Position numbers and translations under genes: made by a program
Assembly: GCA_944548615.1 (NCBI GenBank)
Contig: OX155952.1
Span: 38,746,350 to 38,810,349, forward strand
Direction: 5' to 3'
Source of the DNA: Micropterix aruncella
Lineage: Eukaryota; Arthropoda; Insecta; Lepidoptera; Micropterigidae
Length of the DNA stretch: 64,000 bases
In this document: one piece after another, positions 11,222 through 31,700 of the stretch
Layout of the letters: each line of letters starts with the position of its first letter
Position numbering within the stretch: position 1 is the first letter of the stretch
The notes under the pieces: generated by a model
Told to the model about the DNA's origin: nothing
The model's input: only the letters and a program-made list of their open reading frames with translations
The model's database searches: none

Positions 11222-11886
11222 TAACTGTTCCATGGGAATCAAATATCCCAAAAGACCATGAGTATAAATTAAATTAATACAATGATCTCGCAAATGCCGT
11301 CACCCGGAACGGCTTTACTGTTCACCTTCTCGCTGTGGAAGTTGGAGTTCATAGCCTGCCAGCCAAATCACTGTTTCTCCTCTTTAACCGGTCGGAAGCC
11401 AGCCTTTGAGCGCTAAATCCTGCTTCGCAACTGTTTGTTTGATTTTGTAGATAGATACAACAATGTGTATTCATGAATTCCCTCTTGTTACCTAATAATT
11501 AATCTTGTTAGTCATGGATGTTATATATTTATTTAATATATAATGGGGGCAGCTGAAAGGGCTATGCGCGGAACTGTCAAATGACGCAAAATGCCTATAG
11601 GCATTGTTGGCGCCTGACCGGTTAAAGGTCTTCGTCTCTCCAGGAAAATAATTCACTCCTTCCTAGAAAAAATATATAAAAACGCAATTTCCGCATCTCA
11701 AAGCTTCGAAGGAGGAGTGAATGGGTGGTAAGGTCAGCGCTCTCATGTGGCAAGACAGCTGTCCTAAACCTACCACAGCCGGTCGTAATTCCAGAGCCCA
11801 CCCCCTAGAAGTGTAATATAGTATTATTATCGGCTTGACGGTCGGTCAATTCCATGGTAACTCCGTTTGTATTATTTTTATTTTTT
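11222..11886 (+). mobile_element. R2/NeSL-like LINE 3' fragment, split by a TTAA element
   Basis: Left part: gttccatgggaatcaaatat, aatgccgtcacccggaacgg. Right part: tctccaggaaaataatt to the 3' tail with acctaccacagccggtcgt. The TTAA element 11388-11621 sits between ctct and aggtcttc, so both parts form one copy. Confidence 0.8.
11388..11621. mobile_element. TTAA-flanked non-autonomous element (nested in a LINE)
   Basis: TTAA at 11384-11387 and 11622-11625. Ends are ccggtcgg and its inverse-like cctgaccgg. Removing the 234 bp plus one TTAA restores the LINE sequence seen in other copies. TTAA duplication is the signature of piggyBac-type transposition. Confidence 0.8.
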
Positions 11887-12106
11887 TTATAATAAACTGT
11901 CAAACCTCCACAATGAAACAGACCAATTTCGACATTTCCATTATATTTTGTAACATTTATACTTCACACAGATATTAAGGAAAAATATTCACACCATTAT
12001 AAAGTGTTCATAGACTATATTATTCAAACTTAAAAACCTTGTGATCACGATTGAAAGATAAAATTTAGAACACGCTCATCACATAAAGGACAGGAATTAA
12101 ACCGGA

Positions 12107-20976
<8,870 letters not shown>

Positions 20977-21119
20977 CTAAATACACTTCAAATAAATAAC
21001 GCTAACATTTCGGCATTGGAAAAATCAATAATAATGCAGTTGCAATCGAGAAAACACCCTAAACGCGGGTCCCAAAATCAGGCTAAATGTCAACTGTCAA
21101 ACGATTACGAGGCACTGAC

Positions 21120-21127
21120 TATCGATA
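21120..21127. promoter_or_regulatory. DRE-like site (TATCGATA) upstream of LCMT1
   Basis: Palindromic TATCGATA lies 153 bases upstream of the LCMT1 start. This octamer is the DREF-bound element of insect housekeeping promoters. Its position fits a core promoter of LCMT1; no TSS was seen. Confidence 0.4.
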
Positions 21128-21659
21128 TATTTTCTATCGACCGAAGGCCGCAAAGCCGCAAACTGCACAATTTTCTGGCCACTGCAACAACTGAAACACA
21201 ACTGGTCCATAGACCACAAAGTATCTTTCTTTTTGTGTTTTGTTTAATTTACCCAAAGACATGCTTCAAATTATGCGTTGAATTTTACGTAGAAACTAAA
21301 ATGACATAAAACCGTATTATAGGTTTTCTATAGGGGGTCGTATAGTAACGGACATCTTGTAGCATCGAATAAATCAATTTTAGTCACCAACTAGATCGGT
21401 TTGGCTAGGAGAATTCGAAAGCTCTGTTATTATTCCTCCTTTAGTAAACGGCACGTCGAAGACTGAGATCATCGCTCACCGTGATTAAACATTTCATCAA
21501 TTTGTACCGTAAGGTAATATGCACGGGGTAATATTATTTTTTGAATGTCTTTCTATCTGAAGCGTGAAATTTGTAGTTTTTTTAATTAGTGGCAGAAAGT
21601 AAAGCCAGGTCTTCGACCTCTAAAACCGTCTGTGTTCATTAACAATATTTTCATAGTTT

Positions 21660-21697
21660 TTATTTGTTTTTATACCGGTAGGTATAAAAACAAATAA
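21660..21697. repeat. Perfect 17-bp hairpin
   Basis: ttatttgtttttatacc pairs exactly with 21681-21697 across loop ggta. Confidence 0.85.
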
Positions 21698-21835
21698 GAC
21701 AGACTTAGTTGTCCGATAGTAAACGACTTCATTGTTTTTAATAGTATGATTTAGTATGTATTTTCATTCTGAGAGTGTTTAGATGTTTTTATAAATAACT
21801 ACCCATATGTAATGTTAATTTAAATTTAGATTTTT

Positions 21836-21873
21836 ATAATTACGATGTATATATTGATATACATCGTAATTAT
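21836..21873. repeat. Perfect 17-bp hairpin
   Basis: ataattacgatgtatat pairs exactly with 21857-21873 across loop attg, only 139 bases from the preceding hairpin and of the same size. Confidence 0.85.
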
Positions 21874-21879
21874 AGATAT

Positions 21880-23690
21880 TGGGCGTTCAAAAACTAAAGA
21901 CCTTATTAATACTGTAGGGTGAATATTTAAAAAAATATGTATTTGTAAAATTGTGCAATATTACATATCATTTTCTTAAACATATATATTAGAATGTAGT
22001 GTTTATTCATATATTTGTATATATCATTACTTATTTTCCACTTAAATTTATTGTATATAATGTAAAGTTTACTTTATTTTTAGCCCTTAATTGCATACAT
22101 ATATATTAATTTTTTTTACTTTAAATTTTACTTTAATTTGTGTAAACAACACATTTGTTAGATTTAGAAATACTTAAAATTGATCACCTTCGTCAGTTCG
22201 CGAGTTACAAAAATACAGTTGGTATAACACAGCACAGCCAGAGACAGACCTTCTAGGTCTAGTTGGTTGTGCGATTTCGCCTCATTCGGATATGCTAGCA
22301 TATTTATATGCATAGAGCTATGCTTTTCGCTATAAATGTTTGTTCTTAATTATTCCTCATGTACAACAGTATGCATGTCCTTGTATTTTTTTGTTCTTGT
22401 ACGTTATAAATAAATAAATAAATAAATAAATATTATATTATAATTACGATGTAATTACGACTTCCATATTTTGTATATGCACTAGCTATATCTAGAAGTT
22501 AAAAAAAGTTGACTTTTATCTAATAGAAAATACGCTTTTAATATTTTGTTTTATTTACCGGTAATTAAAAAAATATATCATACATGCAGAATATCAATGA
22601 GCCGCAATAAATTTATTTTTATTTATTTATTTAAGAATTAATTACTATAAAATATTGATTAGCTTACAAAAATAACAGGAACCGAATCCCAAAACCTTAA
22701 CCTTTTTCATATTTGTTTCTGTCACCCAACTGGGACTAGCCCGTTCTAGGGTGGACAGGACTCCAATATTACAATTAAGTTTGCTTAATTGCTTGGTTGC
22801 TTACAAATGTACAAGTTTTAGTAAAAAGCTAATGACACTAAAATTGCCGTAAAATGTGGTCTTCAAAATAAAATTTAAAAAAAATATATAATAATAAAAT
22901 AAAAAAATAAATGATAATATAATAAATAAAATGCAATTCCATTATTTAATCTCCAATAAATATAATATAAAATTCGTTTAAATAATATAAATAAAGTTAT
23001 ATGTGAGAAAAGAAAGAAACAGTCATTAATATTTAATATATGGTAAGTAATATCGGATTTAATATAAAAATACCTTGTCTAAAAAGTATAATTCATTGTC
23101 AAAGTCAAGTAATTTTTGGTAGTTAGTTGAATGTTAAAATATACTTAACATATATGTTTAAAAATATGTTAATAATTTGTGCACCTAAGTTTTATTATAC
23201 TATTATTTCTAACATTTGATGTATGGTTAGTCTGTCATGATTCGATAACCATTTCTTTAATTTATTTTTGAATTCCATAAATGTCAAATTCATTTTTGCA
23301 TAAGGTAATCGATTTGTATATAAAAAAAAACTGCTATTTTTTTTAAGTAACCCCAGTATGACTCGCGGCGACAGTCGACGGCCACTGGGATTGCACTGTC
23401 GACCTGGTTGTCGGCGATTCGGTTTTTGGAGAAAACATAGGCATTAAGGCTGGGGAGACCATCATTATATTTATTTTAGATATAATTTATGAATGAAGGT
23501 CAATTATCTTAGCACATGTTGGCAGTGCCTAGGGTTTTTTTCTTTTTGTGGTAATTCTTCACATCGGAATAACTCTACTATTTCCCCCCGCTGCTTTTTC
23601 TTCAAATCCCGATTGGAATATTAGTCACTCGATAAATCCCATTTGACTTCGGGATTCTATTTCTAATATTATTGACAACGAGCACAAATT
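21880..23690. other. AT-rich intergenic stretch, LINE/SINE tails only
   Basis: (taaa)n at 22408-22430 after gtccttgtatttttttgttc suggests an old retroelement tail; low-complexity AT sequence otherwise. No gene seen between LCMT1 and Patj here. Confidence 0.45.
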
Positions 23691-23697
23691 AAATATA

Positions 23698-24108
23698 TCG
23701 TCTCGCAAATGCCGTTACCCGGAACGGCTTCACCGTTCACCTTCACGCGGTACATGTTGGTGCTCGTGGCCTGCCAGCCAAATCTCTGTTTCACCTATTT
23801 AAAGATCTTGGCCTTTCCAGAAAAATAATGAACTCTTTAATAAAAATATCTAAAACCGCGATTTCCGCATTTCAAATCCTATGGCTTCGAAGGGGGGAGT
23901 GAATAGGTGGTATGGGTGAATGGGTGGTATGGGTGGTGAATGGGTGTAAACGCTCACATGTGGCAAGACAGCAGTCCTAAACCTACAGCCGGTCGTTAGT
24001 CGGGAATCCACCGCTCACTCCCCAGAAGTGTAATAATATATTATGATGGGCCCGACTCCGGTCGGAGAATTCCATGGCATCTCCGTTCGTATTTTATATT
24101 TTATTTAT
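23698..24108 (+). mobile_element. R2/NeSL-like LINE 3' fragment
   Basis: It begins cgtctcgcaaatgccgttac, keeps cctttccagaaaaataatga and ends with cccgactccggtcggagaat and T/A-rich tail. A short local duplication of atgggtggt occurs at 23904-23945. Confidence 0.8.
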
Positions 24109-24109
24109 T

Positions 24110-24385
24110 TTCTGTATCGAATGCCGGAACCATTTTTCTGCACGACGCCATGTGGTCGTCTCGTAAGTCGCCTAGGAAGTCGCGCCCGGGCATGCGTGCG
24201 CTCCCATATAAACCTTTGCTTCTATTGGTTGCCGCGACCGGCCAGTTGCTGTTTGCGTCGCTACTACGCACCGACTCGCCGAGTCGCTCGGGCGAACGGT
24301 GACCACGTGCGTACGGTGACCAAAGTGAAAGTCAAGTCGCCGTCGACTGGGTCGCCGCGACTCAGTCGACGGTGCAATGAGGCTT
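24110..24385. other. GC-rich block with TATA-like and CCAAT-like motifs
   Basis: CpG-rich sequence with cccatataaacc near 24206 and attggtt near 24224, then gtcgccgactggg-type repeats. It could be an old promoter or part of an element; no adjoining gene identified. Confidence 0.25.
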
Positions 24386-24389
24386 AGAC

Positions 24390-25370
24390 GAAATCAAACA
24401 AAACGTTTTTATTTGTTTCTAATAATTATATGTCTTTATTATCTATATAATCTTACAATATGGCGATTGGAACTTATCCTGTTTTTAAGCATGAAGTACG
24501 TACGAAGACGTTATTTTACTTGGGAAATAGAGAAATCATTTTTATGGGTTTATTACCAGACTGAGATCCAATACAAGACTACTTCTTAAAACTTGTAAAT
24601 GCCATTTTCTATGGATTAAAATTGAATCAAAATTATTGGTCAAAATTAAATATATATGATGAGGAAAATGCTAAAGTTATAGCTTAAATGTATATGTTGA
24701 AGAGTGAAAATACTTGAAGCACTGATTACAATTTTTCCAAGTCCCGAAAACCGAGTGCTATTTGGAGAAACCTTAAGTATCCGCTGGTCTACTACTCTTT
24801 CCATGTACCTATTTGAAAATCAAAATGGAAACCACAGTAGGTACACAATGACAGTGATATTTTGCGGTCGCGAATTCGCATCAGATCAGCCACTTCAGCG
24901 CTTTCGGCGCTACCTATAGCTAGCGCTTTTTTTTGATGCGAAAAAGCGCATATGTATCATTTTTGGTGTATGTATAGGTACATAAGATGGCAGCCCCGAT
25001 CCGCTATTTATTGACCTATGACAAAGCAGCTGGCATTATTTGAAGCGACGTTTTTAAGGCGTTAGTTTTCTATTTTTCAGCTAAGCTAATATTTGTCTTG
25101 TATATTGTAAACAAGTATTGTTATTAAAAAATGTAATGAAAAAATCCAACGATTTTCACCTACTTTTTGAATAATAACCCAAAGGTATGGTGGTGAAAAA
25201 TATAATTTCTAATATGGAATAATATCGATATGATACCGTTGGCAACCGATATGACAATGAAAAAGGTTAAATGGGCGTAAAATGACGGGAAATTTTGACG
25301 TTTCGTCAAAATTCTCGTCCTATCGCTCCGCTCGCCCGTCGGCCGTCGCTCTTCACTTTCGTTCCGCAAT
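24390..25370. other. Intergenic sequence upstream of Patj, no feature recognised
   Basis: Mostly AT-rich; turns GC-richer at 25310-25370 just before the candidate initiator. Likely contains Patj 5' regulatory DNA by position only. Confidence 0.35.
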
Positions 25371-25373
25371 TAT

Positions 25374-25378
25374 TCAGT
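25374..25378 (+). promoter_or_regulatory. Candidate Patj initiator (TCAGT)
   Basis: An arthropod-type Inr core TCAGT, in context attcagtagttg, lies about 280 bases before the Patj ATG at the end of a locally GC-rich stretch (25310-25370). The motif is weak and short, and an upstream non-coding exon cannot be excluded. Confidence 0.25.
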
Positions 25379-25656
25379 AGTTGTTTGTCCGTTTTTTATT
25401 TTATTTATTCGCGTTTTAAAACAGGATCATTGAGGAGAATTAGTGATTAATATTTCTTAGTGAGCACGTCGGCGATCACGATTGCCTGTCAATAGAAAAG
25501 TGCACAGACTTATTGAAAAGTGGTTACTGATGACACTCCCATTTATTGATGTTTTGTTTTTTGTTTAAAATTTTATGTGAGTATATACGGTTTGAACTTA
25601 TATTTCGAGTCGCGATTTAAAAAAATGTTGTGTAATTTTTAACTATTGACGACAGA

Positions 25657-25746
25657 ATGCATCTGGGAATGGATATATCGAATGCGCTGCAACAGTTGGA
25701 AACGATCAAAGCTGCTGTCGACCAAAGTGATGACCCGAAATTACAG
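25657..25746 (+). CDS. Patj: Patj exon 1 (start codon, L27 first helix)
   Basis: ATG at 25657 reads [20 protein letters not shown]. Donor CAG|gtaact, phase 0. The start is chosen because L27 normally begins within the first ten residues. Confidence 0.9.
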
Positions 25747-28700
25747 GTAACTTTATTCAAATCGGCTATTGTTTAAGGCACCGGTAATAAACTCAATTTT
25801 GGGCAGTTTCAAAATACAATCTACATGCTCAATAACAGAAAATCGGAGAATGCGAGGGAAGTGAGCAGTTGAATACGTTACGGCAAACGCCTGTGATTAG
25901 CGTTACGGGGGTGAGGGATGTCAAATTTTTCGAACGGCGTTCACTGAAACGGTGAAGTGGGGAGGCTACCATATGATGGCTTGCTTGTCCGCTTGCTTCT
26001 GCGAATTTCGTTTAACGGCACCATAATCGGCACGGACGATGCCTGTGGAACAATGTCTAGTAATCGTATTAAGATTTTTGGTAGCCCTTTGGACTCGTGA
26101 CGTTGCTCGCTTCGATTGAAATTCGATCGTTCTAAGAGAAGCTACTATCTGTATACTGTGTTTTTGACATGTAAATATATGGACCTGATATCGGCATTTT
26201 GGAGATTTTGACTACAACCGGCGAACCCGTCACCTCAGGAAGTTTTAACGATAATTATCGTTCTGTCTCTCGTGAGGTGAGCGTAGAAGACTTTGGGACG
26301 AATACAAATCTACCGTCCAGCAAAGCCACGAACCCGCCAGAGGCTAACGACTTACGGCAAGGCACTAGGAAGGTAACCCAGCCGACCACCTCGCCCCCTG
26401 GCTACTAGTTTTGCTAGGATATCTCCGTCTGGAATTAACCTTCAGGATACCTCTGTTTCCAGGATATCTGTTGTATTACAGCAGTAATTCAATATGAATT
26501 TATCGCGAACCTGGGCGTCCTTTGACTGTAATGCCACTAAGATCGGGTGGCCCATAGGTTGTTTTAAGAGTGGCATGACAACAGGTGAACATCCACCCTT
26601 GCTGCTTAGGAGACAGTATATTTCCATAGTCACCACACTCCCCCAGTAATTAGTCAGAGTGCACAACCGATTAGCTGACGCCGCACCGTCCGCAAACCGT
26701 CCAGTAGCGCCGGAGGGCAATCCCCCAGAGGAAACCGATCCACCAGCCGTGAGGCCTGAGACACGAGAGTCCTTACCGGGGTGATTCCTCACACGGGGAG
26801 GCTTCTGAATAGGAGCTCAATCGTGAGTTGGGCTCTTGAATACATTGGATCTTACGACCCAAGCTGCACGAAACCATTCACTACCAAAGTCTTACCTGAC
26901 ATCGGCAGTCGGCAGCTATTTATCGCGAAAGGCCGGTAGTCAGTCGACAGTTCACAGCCGCGAGATTAACATCTTTGCTCAAGCCGACTTATGCATTGTG
27001 CTCCTTGTCATTGTATGACTTAAAATGCCTTATTGTGTATCGACAAATTGCAAAACTATTTCTAGCAGACATGAAAGCCGTTGAGAATTACGTTTCACAA
27101 GTAAGCTTTAACGATTCATCTGCAACGATTCATCTGTTATTCTATACGAGCATTAGTCAAGCTGTAGCGTATTTGTTTTCAGCATGTCCAGAGCCGACGC
27201 GGCTACTTTCATTTGTTTTCAGCATGGCCAAAACGGTATTGGGTTTTCCTTCAATTAGTATTGAATGCCAGGTATATATATTTAAATGTCAGTGACCTTT
27301 ATGTATATTATAGAAGCGTTGCTGAGATTACATATAAAGGTCACTATACAAAAGTTGTTGTTGGTATTTCTCATTAGGCCGCAGTAATAGCCAATGACAG
27401 TAGGTTTGTTAGGGCGTCTACAAGTGCGGCCAAAGGAGGAATCCCCGCTGCGTTTAACTGCATTCTGGCCATAAAATAATGGATTGAGCGGTAAGCGCTG
27501 GCAGTTATAAATCAAAAATGGCCGGTTTGTGATTTCAATCGCCATTGGTTGGTTCACTCATACAATATCGCCCAAACCACACACTTATGCCTCCTCGACA
27601 TGTTGGGCCAATGCTTCACCTTGGCTTTGTGATGTATAAAAAGGTTTGAGAAATTTACCATTTCTTTGTTTTGAATGACGGCCAATAAAATTGTAATAGC
27701 TAATATGATATTTAATCTCGGTAGGGGACATGGCACCAAAAGAATAATAAGAAGCCACGTTTTATTGCCACATTTATTTAATTATCATTCATAATTATAA
27801 TACTGCTCACGGGCTTTTAAAACTGATTGGCATAACTGGCCATGTATTTTTGAAATGAGTAAATAATGAATTCCCAATAAAATTTAATTGCAATATCACT
27901 GTGAATAATAATAATAAAACTTGATAATATATTTTTTATTTTTTGCAGAGCGCAACTAACGATGACTTAAATTTTCTAATTAACCTGCTGGAGAGCCCCG
28001 TTCTGCGAAGCATTGCTACGTTGAGCGACTCGATGGCTATGCTAGCCACTCAAGTCGCTCATCATCCTTCTATATTGCCTGCGGATTTCGAAATTACACA
28101 ATCTGGTTAGTTTTTTTAAAAATTAGGTTTCGATGATGATGACTTAAGTTTGGGGTTGTTTATCAGTGGTCTCTGCACTTGCACTTGGCCCCTTCATTTG
28201 GAGCCCTTCAGGCAGTGCTATGAGTAAAAGAAGTACTGTTCTGCGGCATTCTTATATGTGCAACAGGCTTTTGATAGGGTATGGCGCAAGGGCCTTTTAT
28301 GCAAGATCAAAGAGAAACTCCCACACTCAATGGTCAACTTAACCCCTGGGTGGCCACGCACGGCAATCGGCGTTTTTCTTTTTATTCGTATTATATCCGT
28401 ATTTATTCAATTATCGGCTCTATTTCTCCCTTCACTGCGGTAAAAGCCTGTCATTAAAGCCTGCTATTAAGTAAGCCACCGCTATATATTACGAGTACCT
28501 TGTATGCTTGCACACACCTTCTACAAAGAAACTTTTGAGTGCTTCAAAAATTTTGTGTGGAATGACTGGCTTCCGAAAGGTTAATAGCGTCTTATCTGAG
28601 TGATAGATTATTTTAGGTAAAGCAGGTTGAGGAAAGATCCGTTCTTCGATATATTGAGGCTGGAGCTCCACAGGGTTCAGTTCTTGGGCCTGCCCTGTAC

Positions 28701-31700
28701 AATATTTTTACTTTAGATCTACCTACCACTGAAAATGTAACTATTGCGATCTATGCTGATGATATTGCCATCTTGACTACTGATGATAGTCCAAGGACAG
28801 CAAGCAACAAACTTCAATGACTATTGGACGAAAGTGACAGATGGCTCCAAAAATGGTGTATTCTTGAGTGAAATGGTGAAAAATGGCATTTTCCAAAAGT
28901 GCCTTGAAGTCCCATCATATTACATTTACACTTAGGAGAAAAACCTGTCTAAAAGGAAGGCTTGGAGATGTCACCCTACCTCACACAGAATGTGTGAAAT
29001 ATCTTGGATTTCATCTGGACAGACGTCTGACCAGGATAACTCACATTAAACACAAGAGGGATAAGGTGAAGCTCAAATACCGTAATCTGCATTGGCTCAT
29101 GGGTAGAAAATCAATTCTATGTGTCGACAATAATTTCCTCATCTATAACTCTGTACTTAAGCCTATATGGTTGTACGGCATTTAACTGTGTGGTGTAGCA
29201 AGCAAAAGTAACATACTCTCTCTACATCGCTTGCTAAATAGTATCCTACGGGATATATTCGTGTGACCGATTAATTTTCTACATTTATTGCAATTTTATT
29301 TATAGCAAAAATAAGATATTTTATTTGTGTTATTAAATTTATGAGATAGATTTTTGCGAGAACTCTTTCAGTTGGTTTGATGTGAAATTGAAAAAATAAT
29401 AAGGTTCCTAAAAAATATTCAATGAAATGGTACAGCAGTCTAAAAATTTGTAGGTACCTATATATTTCAACACATTTCAAGAATTTTAAAAGAAAAAAAT
29501 GATTCCTAAATAATTTTGTTTGATGTACGATCTAGTTGGTAGATCTTTCGACCATGTATCATACAACTGCTAAAATAATTGTACAACTAGAGTTGTCAAC
29601 TACAACGGGCGAACCCGTCACCCCAGGAAGTTTTAACGATTAGTCGTTCTATCTCCCGAAAAAGTGAGCGCAGAGGACTTGGACAAAACAGTCCACTTCA
29701 TGCGTGGAGGCCGCCGGATGGGTGTTGACCCGTGAGTGTGATCAACCCTGAACAGAATGGGTCTTCGTGGCCAACTCAGCAAGGGCCCATTAGCACCCCA
29801 AAAATTCACCATGCATTGGAAGCTTTTTGGCACCATCCATATGCCTCATTGAACATTGCAACCGGGTACATGCGTCAATAGTATTCCAAAATGGCGACCC
29901 TTACAAAAGCTAAGACCATACCGAGTCATTTGCCTTTAACCATTATTCTCTAGGGCATAATTTCTGAGATCTATGTGTGAACGGACAAATAGACCCATTT
30001 CATAAGCCTTTATAAAAAGTCTAAAACTGTATAGATGAAAAATCACCACGACAAACATGCCAGTAGGCTAGTCGAACAGAGATTTTTAATAATAATAATG
30101 TCAAGCATCGAAAGCAAAACATACGGTACTTGCCCTTAGTTTAATATGATGGGCCTGACTCCGGTCGGTGAATTCCATGGCAGCTCCATTTGTATTTTAT
30201 TTTATTTATTGTTTGGTATTTGGTTTGTTCTGTTTTTTTTTGTCTCCTGTAAAATTACATAAAAAGCAGATAGATAGTTGATCATGGGAGGTATTTTTAT
30301 TTTTATTTATTTATTTTTGTTTATTCAGTTATTACTAATCAACATAACAGTAAAACCAATGCATTGAAAAGTAAAATTAATAAAGATATTACCATAACTA
30401 TACAAATAGAATGATACGTATAATACTAGCTATCATGTAAAAATAAATAATTAATAGCTTGCAATTTAAACAAGTGAGGGTTGGCGGTAAAAATATCGAA
30501 ATCTGGTGCCATCGAGTAAATTTCATTTAAGCGCCGCAAAGCACGCGCCAACAAGTTCCACCTCGTAAGGTTAGTGCGCGAGAACGGCTCCGCGAAAAGA
30601 TGGTGCGATCGAGTACGGAGATAATTATTTGGTATGAATAGATCCACCTTTGCTAGTAAGCTAGGGTTATCAGTTTTACCACGAATTAGATTGAAAACAT
30701 AGGACATGGTCAGCATTTCTCTTCTGAGACAGAGAGAATTATAGCCAACCATGCCTGGGATAAATGCAGTCGGATACAAAAATGGATAATATCCGTACTG
30801 CTTGAAGTACAGAAATCTCAAAAAACACTTCTGTACCTTTTCCAGCATGAGGGTATAAGTATCTTCATGTGGATTCCAAATAGGTGCATTCGTTTCCATG
30901 CGACTTCTAACAATCGAGTTGTACAACGTGCGCATAACCCGAATATTATTGAAGTGTTTGGATTGCCGTATTACAAACCCTAGAAGCTTGAAAGAAGTTG
31001 TAGATAGTTGTCTAATATGTTCCTTGAAGTTTAACTTGGGGTCGAAAAAAACTCCCAAGTCCTTGACTTCAGTAACTCTGGGAAGCACACATCCAGCGAT
31101 GGAGTAATCATACATCAGATGATCAGGCGATCTTGTGTATGTCATCACTGCACATTTGTTAATATTGAAGTGAAGGTTACGAGCTTGGCTCCATGCATAA
31201 ACTGCATCAATATCACGCTGGAAGAGCTCGCAGGCCTCAGCACTTCCAGTTGATAAAAACAATTTGACGTCATCAGCAAACATTAGACAACGTGCAGATG
31301 TGACTACTTTACTCAGATTATTAACAAATAAGTTGAATAACAAAGGCCCTAAGTTTGATCCTTGGCTAACCCCCGATTGAGTGTTGTATAGTTTGGATTC
31401 AAAATTGCCAAATTTAACGAATTGCTGGCGGCCCCCCAAGTAATCTGCGAAAAGTTTCAACAGTTTACTCGAGAATCCAGCAGCAGCCAGTTCTCGGAGT
31501 AACGCATCGTTGTCGACTCTGTCAAAGGCCTTCTTGAAATCCAAATACACGACATCCACTTGTCCCCTTGAGGTGCTATCCAACTCATCAGTAACATAAT
31601 CTGTAAAAACGGATAGGTTGGTAGTTGTGGAACGATTAGGACGGAACCCGTGTTGGGCATCTGATAGTGTACCGCATAGTTGGGTATAAATTTCTCGGTG

